Source of the DNA: Deltaproteobacteria bacterium UBA6967
GTDB taxonomy: Bacteria; SAR324; NAC60-12
Direction of reading: 5' to 3'
Assembly (NCBI GenBank): GCA_002450295.1
Contig: DJYX01000059.1
Coordinates: 1,939 to 41,327 of the forward strand
DNA length: 39,389 nt
Shown here in pieces: positions 32,825 to 39,389 of this stretch; within the stretch, counting starts at the first letter, position 1, and each line of letters begins with the position of its first letter. The translations under genes and the position numbers were made by a program. Under the pieces are notes generated by a model. The model saw only the letters and a program-made list of their open reading frames with translations, did not search any database and was not told the DNA's origin.

Positions 32825-33775
32825 ATGAAGAAACTATTCACAACAGCGTTAGCAGCGGTGATGCTGCTTGGTGGTACATTGGTCAGTGCCAGTGACTATC
32901 CAAACAAAACTGTAGAGGTAATCACTCATGCTGGAGCAGGGGGTGGGACCGACGTAACTGCTCGAATGATGATGCTGCGCGCACGCAGGGTGTTGGGCGA
33001 AGACATGGTGGTTGTCAACAAGCGTGGTGGGGGTGGCTCCGTAGCTATGGATTATTATCTTGAGCAGCCAGCTGATGGCTATTCAATTTTGACCTTCACA
33101 ATTGGTCATGCTGCTGAGTTAGCGAAAAACAAAACCAAGATGACCTTGGATGACGTCCGCCCAATTGCTAGAGGCACGGACGACCCGCAAATTTTGATGG
33201 TCCGCTGCGGGGTCTATGACAGCGCTCAAAGCTTTGTTAATGCACAGAAAGATAAACCGTTGACTTATGGGACAACGCACCTTGGAAACATTGATGATGT
33301 TTCGGCATTTATGTTCACAAAGCGAGGCAACCTAGCAACACCAAAGATCGTCCCATTTGATGGTGGTGGTGAACTGGCAACCCAATTGGTAGCAGGTGCC
33401 GTGGATGTCGGTGTATTGAACTTAGCTGAAGCTGGAGCACAAATTGAAGCTGGAGATGTCTGCCCAATCGTTGTTCTTGCTGATGAGAGAATGTCAGCAA
33501 TTTCCGATGTTTCCACTGCAAAAGAATTGGGGATTCCTGTTAGTTTTTCTACTGTCAGAGGATTTGTCGTTCACAAGGATGTTCCAGATGACGTGGCTAA
33601 GAAAATTGAGGATTCACTGATCAAAGCCATGAAACATGGAGTTTATCAGGGTTTCCTAACATCTGTGGGCTTAGATTCGACTTCTGTAGCTGGTTCTGAA
33701 GTTTGGGGTAACCAGCTGCAAACGATGGTGACTGATATGAAAGATGCCCTCACTGAATTGGGCTTCATTCAATAA
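32825..33775 (+). CDS. tctC: TTT transporter substrate-binding protein (Bug family)
   Basis: 316 residues. The Sec signal peptide ends near residue 22 (TLVSASD). The mature protein is a Bug-family binding protein: YPNKTVEVITHAGAGGGTDVTARMM is the usual opening, with NKRGGGGSVAMDYYLEQPADGY next, then a beta-strand/helix carboxylate-binding part (VPFDGGGELATQLVAGAVDVG). It captures a carboxylate in the periplasm for TctAB. AAGGAGG lies 4 nt before the ATG, the strongest ribosome-binding site in the window. First gene of tctCBA. Confidence 0.93.
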   Translation: MKKLFTTALAAVMLLGGTLVSASDYPNKTVEVITHAGAGGGTDVTARMMMLRARRVLGEDMVVVNKRGGGGSVAMDYYLEQPADGYSILTFTIGHAAELAKNKTKMTLDDVRPIARGTDDPQILMVRCGVYDSAQSFVNAQKDKPLTYGTTHLGNIDDVSAFMFTKRGNLATPKIVPFDGGGELATQLVAGAVDVGVLNLAEAGAQIEAGDVCPIVVLADERMSAISDVSTAKELGIPVSFSTVRGFVVHKDVPDDVAKKIEDSLIKAMKHGVYQGFLTSVGLDSTSVAGSEVWGNQLQTMVTDMKDALTELGFIQ

Positions 33776-33829
33776 CTCCTCTGATTGTGCCTCATTTTGG
33801 GGCACCTCTTCTCCTCTCGGTTTCATCAG

Positions 33830-34312
33830 ATGGCCCATCAATCCAACTCCATAAAATCAGGCTCAGCAAATGTCAGTCGCTGGGTAATCCCTGGATTGAT
33901 CATCTTGTTCTGTGCCATTGCCTTTAATTTAACGACTCAATTCGACCGTGTTCCAGAAATTCTCAAGCGGGGCATTCAGCCTTCTGATTTTCCACAATTA
34001 ATCCTTTTGTTGTTGATTGGCCTAGCTTGCTTACTACCTTTTGAAAACACCCAACACAACCGACCTGCCGTTCCACCTTCAGTGTTTATATCACTCGCAT
34101 TGATGGTGGTTTTTGTTCTATTGACACACTTAGATTTCTTTATTGCACTAGGCTGTTTTAGTGGAATGCTGTCTTTCAGTTGGGGGGAGCGCCGATTAGG
34201 AGCTTTGCTTCTGGTTACTCTGTTTTTTCCAACATTTGTGTTTTTTCTCTTCGATCTGGTCTTTGAAGTCCGCTTCCCACGCGGTTTATTGACGAATCTT
34301 TGGTACGGGTAA
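33830..34312 (+). CDS. tctB: TTT transporter small membrane subunit
   Basis: 160 residues with four hydrophobic helices, the usual TctB size and position between tctC and tctA. The DFPQLILLLLIGLACLLPF segment after the first loop is typical. The frame continues to a TTG at 33785, but the ATG at 33830 gives the normal soluble N-terminus before helix 1. Its stop lies 2 nt before the proposed tctA start, so the two are translationally coupled. Confidence 0.88.
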   Translation: MAHQSNSIKSGSANVSRWVIPGLIILFCAIAFNLTTQFDRVPEILKRGIQPSDFPQLILLLLIGLACLLPFENTQHNRPAVPPSVFISLALMVVFVLLTHLDFFIALGCFSGMLSFSWGERRLGALLLVTLFFPTFVFFLFDLVFEVRFPRGLLTNLWYG

Positions 34313-34314
34313 AA

Positions 34315-35793
34315 TTGGAAGCCATCTTCTCTGGTCTTTGGGCGCTAGCTGACCCAATGCTGCTCCTGTTGATTGTGTTGGCCACTTTAGGAGGGATTCT
34401 TGTCGGAGCGCTCCCTGGTCTGAATGCTACCAACGGGGTTGCGCTTCTACTTCCCTTTACCATCACAATGGAACCGATTGCAGCAATTGCGGTTCTCACT
34501 ACGATCTATTGTGCAGCGACCTTTGCTGGCGCGATCACTGCCATTTTGATCAATACTCCCGGTACTTCTGCAAGTGCTACCACCTGTCTTGATGGATATC
34601 CTCTAGCTCAACGCGGGGAGGCAGGAAGAGCTCTCGGAATGGCAGCTGTCTCTTCTACAATTGGCGGAATCATCAGCGTACTTTGTCTGATGGCAGCGGC
34701 CCCGCTTTTAGCTGGAGCTGCTTATAAATTTGCTCCTCCCGAATATTTTGCTCTTACGGTCTTTGGACTGTCAATGTTGGCCTCAATCGGTGAAGAATCC
34801 TCGATCAAGAGCATTATGTCTGGGGCATTCGGAGTTCTATTGGCAACAGTCGGGATTGATCTACTCACAACTGTTGAGCGATTTACCTTTGGTATGAACG
34901 AATTAACCGAAGGGATTGGCTTTGTACCCGTCATGATTGGAGTATTTGGAATTGCAGAACTTCTTACTCAGGCGGGTCAACTTGGGATTGTCCGTGAACG
35001 AATCACTCTTCGCGCTATTCAATTGCCCAGCAAGGCGGATTATCAGAAAACCTGGAAGGCAATTTTACGTTCGTCAGGGATTGGGACATTCATCGGAATT
35101 TTGCCAGCAGAAGGAGCGACCATCGCATCAATGATTGGATACAATGAGGCTAAGCGCTGGTCAAAAACTCCTGAAGAATTCGGGAAAGGCTCTATCGAAG
35201 GAATTGCCGGAAGCGAAGCTGCTAACAATTCGGCGACAGGTGGTGCCATGGTGCCTACCTTGGCTCTTGGAATACCAGGAAGTCCCACTGCTGCTGTAAT
35301 TCTAGCTGGCTTGATGGTCCATGGTCTTCGACCAGGGCCAACCATGTTTACCGAGCAATCTACTTTCGTTTTTGCCATTTTCTGGTCGATGCTTTTGGTC
35401 AACGTCTTATTTTTCTTCGTGGGCTTGTATGGCGCACGCATCTTTGCACGGGCCACTTTGATCCCATTGACAATTCTATGGCCCATGGTCTTTCTTTTTT
35501 CAATGGTTGGGGCTTACGCACTGGATCAATCGATGATTGATGTCTGGATTGCCCTTATCTTTGGTGTGATCGGCTACCTGATGAAGAGGTATGGATTCTC
35601 AGTAGTATCTCTTGCAATAGGCTTGATTCTGGGAGGGATGCTAGAGAAGCGTCTAGGACAGAGCATGGTGATGTTGGACGAACAATGGTGGTTGATCGCA
35701 ACAAGACCACTTTCTTTGTTTTTCCTTGTTTTGACAGTTTTGGCGCTGGCTGGACCCTATCTGTTGCGAAAGATAAAATCGATAAAATCTTGA
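34315..35793 (+). CDS. tctA: TTT transporter large membrane subunit
   Basis: 492 residues, about 12 membrane helices, standard TctA. The signature VGALPGLNATNGVALLLPFT is near the N-terminus and the repeated signature IPGSPTAAVILAGLMVHGLRPGP is in the second half, with EGIAGSEAANNSATGGAMVPTLALG before it. No ATG exists near the 5' end. I chose the TTG at 34315 because EAIFSGLWALADP then aligns with the family N-terminus and GGGT lies before it. TTG at 34300 would overlap tctB by 13 nt. It imports the TctC-bound carboxylate by ion symport. Confidence 0.9.
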   Translation: MEAIFSGLWALADPMLLLLIVLATLGGILVGALPGLNATNGVALLLPFTITMEPIAAIAVLTTIYCAATFAGAITAILINTPGTSASATTCLDGYPLAQRGEAGRALGMAAVSSTIGGIISVLCLMAAAPLLAGAAYKFAPPEYFALTVFGLSMLASIGEESSIKSIMSGAFGVLLATVGIDLLTTVERFTFGMNELTEGIGFVPVMIGVFGIAELLTQAGQLGIVRERITLRAIQLPSKADYQKTWKAILRSSGIGTFIGILPAEGATIASMIGYNEAKRWSKTPEEFGKGSIEGIAGSEAANNSATGGAMVPTLALGIPGSPTAAVILAGLMVHGLRPGPTMFTEQSTFVFAIFWSMLLVNVLFFFVGLYGARIFARATLIPLTILWPMVFLFSMVGAYALDQSMIDVWIALIFGVIGYLMKRYGFSVVSLAIGLILGGMLEKRLGQSMVMLDEQWWLIATRPLSLFFLVLTVLALAGPYLLRKIKSIKS

Positions 35794-35885
35794 GAACTTT
35801 GTGAAGGTAGTTCTGGTTCTCTAATTTATTAATGAATTTTCAAATAGCTGAAAATATTTGCTTATCTAAGGATAATTTTTGATTT

Positions 35886-35905
35886 TTAGATTTTATATAA
35901 TCTAA
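35886..35905 (+). promoter_or_regulatory. Palindrome over the -10 of the GntR regulator gene
   Basis: TTAGATT-TTATAT-AATCTAA, 7-bp perfect arms with a 6-nt spacer, containing a consensus TATAAT (35896-35901) 24 nt before the ATG. No good -35 is visible. Autorepression is likely if a regulator binds here. The half-site differs from that upstream of tctC. Confidence 0.45.
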
Positions 35906-35925
35906 TTCAGAATCATAATTTTGGG

Positions 35926-36645
35926 ATGCAACCACTTGACGAATTGAAGACTTCTGGGCAACCACTGCTCAAACCAAGAAGATCGCTTGCTGATGAGGCA
36001 GCTGATGCACTTAGAGAGTTGATCCTGCTCGAAAAGCTTAAACCGGGCATCCCTATCCCAGAACGAGATCTCGCCTCGGTGCTGGGCATCAGCAGAACTC
36101 CACTCCGAGAAGCCCTAAAGATTTTGGAGCACGAAGGTTTGGTGGAGTACAGTTCGACTCGACGACCCTTTGTAGCCAATCCATCGCTCTTAGAGTTGGC
36201 TGATTTGATCAAAATCATTGGTGCGTTAGAGTCTCTTGCCGGTGAACTGGCTTGTGAACGAGCAAATCAGGATGAGATCGATTCAATTGCAGCATTAGCA
36301 GAAGAAATGTCTGAAAAATCTGACAGGATTGAGCCGTTGGAGTTCTTTAAGATTGACATGGAATTTCATCGGCAACTGGTGGCTGCAAGCCGCAATCCAG
36401 CTCTGATTGAGACTCATCGCCAGTACAATGCTCGGCTCTGGAGAGCGCGTTTTGTGTCTTCTCGGAGAGCGACAAGACGGACGATGACCCTGGATCAACA
36501 TGATCAGATTGCCGATTCTCTTAGAAAACGGGACACCAGGCAGATATCGATTGCCCTACGAAATCACTTGGATACTACAATTAATAACATCTCTGAAGAT
36601 CAAGAGGAGAATCTTTCCAAACCACCTGAGAATCATCCCTTATGA
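35926..36645 (+). CDS. GntR-family regulator, FCD (FadR/VanR-type) subfamily
   Basis: 239 residues. The N-terminal winged helix is at about 20-85, with recognition helix ISRTPLREALKILEHEGLV (55-73). A helical FCD ligand domain follows, with metal ligands Asp144/His148 (DMEFH), His192 (DQHDQI) and His214 (RNHLD). FCD regulators bind acids or sugar acids, which fits a tctCBA-pdxA locus. The stop overlaps the next ATG (ATGA at 36642-36645). The leader from the predicted start site is very short and no clear Shine-Dalgarno precedes the ATG. Probably represses tctCBA and itself. Confidence 0.92.
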   Translation: MQPLDELKTSGQPLLKPRRSLADEAADALRELILLEKLKPGIPIPERDLASVLGISRTPLREALKILEHEGLVEYSSTRRPFVANPSLLELADLIKIIGALESLAGELACERANQDEIDSIAALAEEMSEKSDRIEPLEFFKIDMEFHRQLVAASRNPALIETHRQYNARLWRARFVSSRRATRRTMTLDQHDQIADSLRKRDTRQISIALRNHLDTTINNISEDQEENLSKPPENHPL

Positions 36646-37643
36646 AACCTCGAATTGCTTTGATACCTGGAGATCCCAGTGGAATCGGACCCGAACTTTT
36701 GGCGAAGTTACTTGCAGAACCCGGACTCTCTGAGGAAGCAGACGTCATGGTTATCGGAGATAGGCATGTGCTGGAGTTGGGTCAGCAGCAGGCAGGGATG
36801 AAAAATACCTTTAAGCCAATAGATCCCCTAAAAAGTGAATGGTTATCAGCAGATTCAGGTAGTTTTGCGTTCCATTCCACCCAGACCATATCCATTGATG
36901 ATGTCAGGATTTCAGAGGCAACTCAAAGTTCTGGGGCTTCAGTCCTCAACACGTTGAATGTCGCCTTGGATTTTGCAAAAGATGGGATCGTTGATGCAGT
37001 AGTCTTTGCACCTTTCAACAAGCAAGCGATGCACTCGGCTGGTTTAGGACACGACGATGAGCTTCATTACATGGCTACCCGTCTAAAAGTTAACAACTAT
37101 ATCAGCGAGTTGAACACATTTGATGGAATGTGGACCAGTCGGGTCACAAGCCACATCTCCTTAAAAAATGTAGCTGAGCGAATCAACGAACACAGTATTA
37201 GTGAATCTGTCCGTTTGATTCATGGAGTACTTTGTAATTCGGGAATTGCTTCCCCAAAAATCTCCGTGGCAGCTCTAAACCCTCATGCAGGCGACGGGGG
37301 TAACTTTGGGCGTGAGGAAATCGATGTGATTTTCCCGGCTGTTCAATCTCTTCAATCAGAGGGGCTTCCTGTGGATGGTCCCTGGCCTTCTGACACAGTA
37401 TTTCTCAAAGCTATCGCCAAAGAAATAGATGCAGTGGTCACGATGTATCATGACCAGGGGCAAATCGCTCTCAAGCTTTTGGGGTTCAGTCGTGGCGTAA
37501 CGGTGCAGGGTGGCATTCCTTTTCCTGTAACCACACCGGCCCATGGCACAGCCTTCGATATTGCAGGTCAGGGAAAAGCCAATCTTGGAGCAACTCGAGC
37601 AGCCTTTGACCTTGCTTGCAAGATGGTCAGCCATTGGAATTAA
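36642..37643 (+). CDS. PdxA/PdxA2-type 4-phosphohydroxyacid dehydrogenase
   Basis: 333 residues. GDPSGIGPEL (10-19), metal ligands His171 (TSHISL), His215 (NPHAGDGGNFG) and His270 (YHDQGQI), and TPAHGTAFDIAG (298-309) define the PdxA fold. The position after a GntR regulator and a carboxylate transporter, rather than beside ksgA or surA, suggests the PdxA2 branch, which oxidises 4-phospho-threonate or -erythronate in catabolism. No DUF1537 kinase, the usual partner, is in view, so the phosphorylated substrate would have to be made elsewhere. It overlaps the regulator gene by 4 nt and converges with the MlrC gene 8 nt away. Confidence 0.88.
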   Translation: MKPRIALIPGDPSGIGPELLAKLLAEPGLSEEADVMVIGDRHVLELGQQQAGMKNTFKPIDPLKSEWLSADSGSFAFHSTQTISIDDVRISEATQSSGASVLNTLNVALDFAKDGIVDAVVFAPFNKQAMHSAGLGHDDELHYMATRLKVNNYISELNTFDGMWTSRVTSHISLKNVAERINEHSISESVRLIHGVLCNSGIASPKISVAALNPHAGDGGNFGREEIDVIFPAVQSLQSEGLPVDGPWPSDTVFLKAIAKEIDAVVTMYHDQGQIALKLLGFSRGVTVQGGIPFPVTTPAHGTAFDIAGQGKANLGATRAAFDLACKMVSHWN

Positions 37644-37651
37644 CCCCAAAT

Positions 37652-39139
37652 TCATCGCGCAATGACATCTAATGGATATATGGGTCGACGAACATTCTGG
37701 AAAGGCAAGGTAGATCTTCTAGGGCGTGCCAAAGCACCTGAGTCACAAACAATGACTTTTGCTGCCAAGGGTTCATAGGCCGCGCGGAAGTGTTGCATGG
37801 ACTTCAGGGCAACGACTTTCAGCTTTTCTGGGTGTATTCCAAAGGAAGCAAATTGCATTCGATCTAGAATCTGTAAGTTGTGGGTTGTCACCAAAATATC
37901 AACTCCCTCCACACGAAAAACTGCTGTGGGTCCGAAACTTTTCGTCAAACCTGCGTACATCGGTCCCTCTGACAGGTAATTCCCATCGTAAATTCCGAGT
38001 ATCTCTCCGGTCAACCTCAGTGGGCCACCTCCCAGATCTGAATCATTCTTTCCTCCCAAGGCTAAGGTGATTTTTTCACCAACTTTTCCCTGGCAAAGTA
38101 TTTGGGCAGCCTCTAAATCACACACTGCGCCAAAACAAGCCTCTGTAACACCAGCTTCCAGAAGGGCCTTCAACAAATTGGTAGCATCACCATAACTCCC
38201 AGCGCCGGGATTGTCTGAGTAATCGGCGATCACCAAGGGTTTGCTCTGTCCGTTAAAATATTTCGCTAGCTGGGCTGCTTGTTCCGGAGTTAGGTATTCA
38301 TTGTTGACCCGATCGCGTGATTGCCAAATCGCTTCTTCCAACTCATTTGCGATTTTGATGGCTCGCTGCTCAGTCTTTTCATCATAACTTACTGTTACCG
38401 AGGGGCCTACAAAGGGAACATCTGCCAAAGCAAATCCAGCATTCAAACTCACTGCAAAAATACCATACTCAGCCTCCATTTCCTTGAGTCTTGGAATCAA
38501 GATGGTCATTGGTTCGACGTCTGTCCTACCACCATCAAGTCCTTCAATTTGGGGAGGTTGTCGGATGATCGTCTTAATTCTTAACTTGGTTTCCATTGCG
38601 AACTCCAGAGCTTGTCCAGCATGAACCGAGGCATCACGCATATCCACATGTGGATAAGTCTTATAGGAAACAATAATGTTCGCATGCCGACACATCTTCT
38701 CGGTAACGTTCGCATGGAGGTCCAGCGTTATGGCAATGGGCACTTCAGATCCAACAATCGCACGAAGTTCCTCAAGTAAATGCCCTTCAGCATCGAATAT
38801 TCCCTCAGCCACCATGGCTCCGTGCAGTGAGAGGGCAATTCCATCCCATCTTCTGGAACTAGCCTGCTTTAAGATAGCACCTCCGTAGCGTTCAAACGCC
38901 TCCTTAGTAACCGTACCCCCAGGGTTTGCGGTTGCTACAACAGAGGGGACTAGTTCCCAGCCAAACTGATCTGCACAGTCGATAAAACCGGCTTGTTCGT
39001 GGTTGACGTTTCGAAATTTGGTCAAAATCTGTTCACCAAAGATCGCATAGTACGCTTCAAACTCTGCAATCTCTGTTGGATTCTTACTAAATGTGTTGGT
39101 TTCATGATTGAACGCTCCGGTAAGAATAGCTTTGCCCAT
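37652..39139 (-). CDS. M81-family metallopeptidase, MlrC (microcystinase C) type
   Basis: 495 residues, the full MlrC length. The N-terminal half carries the metal site: NHETNTFS (11-18), SLHGAM (104-109), the Asp140-x-His142 motif in TLDLHANVT, and His164 in YKTYPHVDMRD. The C-terminal half is the MlrC_C domain, including VIADYSDNPGAGSYGDATNLL. Named for microcystin breakdown, but most members occur in uptake clusters of bacteria that do not degrade it and may cleave other small amide substrates. AAGGGTGG just before the ATG supports the start. No signal peptide. It converges with pdxA and its substrate is unknown. Confidence 0.92.
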   Translation of the reverse strand: MGKAILTGAFNHETNTFSKNPTEIAEFEAYYAIFGEQILTKFRNVNHEQAGFIDCADQFGWELVPSVVATANPGGTVTKEAFERYGGAILKQASSRRWDGIALSLHGAMVAEGIFDAEGHLLEELRAIVGSEVPIAITLDLHANVTEKMCRHANIIVSYKTYPHVDMRDASVHAGQALEFAMETKLRIKTIIRQPPQIEGLDGGRTDVEPMTILIPRLKEMEAEYGIFAVSLNAGFALADVPFVGPSVTVSYDEKTEQRAIKIANELEEAIWQSRDRVNNEYLTPEQAAQLAKYFNGQSKPLVIADYSDNPGAGSYGDATNLLKALLEAGVTEACFGAVCDLEAAQILCQGKVGEKITLALGGKNDSDLGGGPLRLTGEILGIYDGNYLSEGPMYAGLTKSFGPTAVFRVEGVDILVTTHNLQILDRMQFASFGIHPEKLKVVALKSMQHFRAAYEPLAAKVIVCDSGALARPRRSTLPFQNVRRPIYPLDVIAR

Positions 39140-39346
39140 ACCACCCTTAATTCATAAGTAGCTAAAGAAATTATTTAAAATTCAGATAATTGACCGGCGA
39201 GTGAGTACGTGTGATATAAATTTTGTTCAATACTGAGGAATTTTTCACAGGAGAGTACCTGCAGGAGATTAACAAGTGATTGGAGAGGTTAGAATAGAAG
39301 CGATGCAGAAATGTGGGAAGTTTCGACTAATTTCGAGGTTAAAAAC

Positions 39347-39367
39347 ATTTGAATAAAAAATTCAAAT
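39347..39367. repeat. AT-rich 8-bp inverted repeat at the window end
   Basis: ATTTGAAT / ATTCAAAT around AAAAA, about 210 nt upstream of the MlrC gene. The spacer (39140-39389) otherwise shows no gene. It could be a terminator of an upstream unit or an operator. Confidence 0.4.
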
Positions 39368-39389
39368 TCACAATTTCGTTGGATAACAA

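Noticed and set aside
35043..35486. 147-codon minus-strand frame in tctA
   Set aside because: Antisense shadow of a membrane protein gene with clear TctA signatures.

Overview
The window reads as chromosomal DNA of a free-living, probably marine, Gram-negative bacterium. It has moderate GC (mid-40s percent by eye), short AT-rich spacers and long strand-coherent gene runs. It is rich in uptake systems: one TRAP, one tripartite tricarboxylate (TTT) and one sugar ABC transporter, each next to catabolic enzymes. This gene mix is common in marine alphaproteobacteria and SAR324-like lineages, but no taxonomic marker is present, so placement is a weak inference. I found no rRNA, tRNA, transposase, phage gene or CRISPR array.

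Region 1 (1-12.5 kb) is a loose set of mostly single genes. They are an aspartoacylase-like deacylase, a double zinc-ribbon membrane protein whose first ribbon lies upstream of its first ATG, and a secreted protein joining a VasI/TagO-like domain to a GspG-like pseudopilin domain. An amidase, a peroxiredoxin, an acyl-CoA synthetase, a secreted pentapeptide-repeat protein and a homocysteine S-methyltransferase follow. Next come a voltage-gated cation channel with two TerB-like domains at its N-terminus, a 29-residue one-helix membrane microprotein and a cupin. Several spacers here carry AT-rich inverted repeats.

Region 2 (12.5-16.4 kb) has a ThDP-dependent acetolactate-synthase-like enzyme on the minus strand. 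Divergent from it is a glutathione S-transferase, an unrecognised 53-residue ORF and a Gfo/Idh/MocA oxidoreductase. The last two overlap by ATGA.

Region 3 (16.4-21.2 kb) is a minus-strand cluster. A 3-hydroxyisobutyrate-dehydrogenase-like enzyme lies upstream of dctP-dctQ-dctM and a TfdA/TauD-type dioxygenase, suggesting import of an acid followed by oxidation.

Region 4 (21.5-32.7 kb) is the most interesting metabolic block. A long minus-strand run encodes a Tat-exported sugar-binding protein, two ABC permeases without an ATPase, a uronate-dehydrogenase-like SDR, an unrecognised 173-residue protein and a SelA/DgaE-like PLP enzyme. It ends with two AXE1-type esterases, one of which has lost its catalytic serine. 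A convergent metallo-amidohydrolase, a NagZ-like GH3 enzyme and a glycerol-1-phosphate-dehydrogenase-like enzyme flank it. I infer a pathway for an acylated (amino)sugar or sugar acid.

Region 5 (32.8-39.1 kb) holds tctC-tctB-tctA, a GntR/FCD regulator coupled by ATGA to a PdxA-like dehydrogenase, and a convergent MlrC-type M81 metallopeptidase. Palindromes upstream of tctC and over the regulator's -10 are candidate operators.
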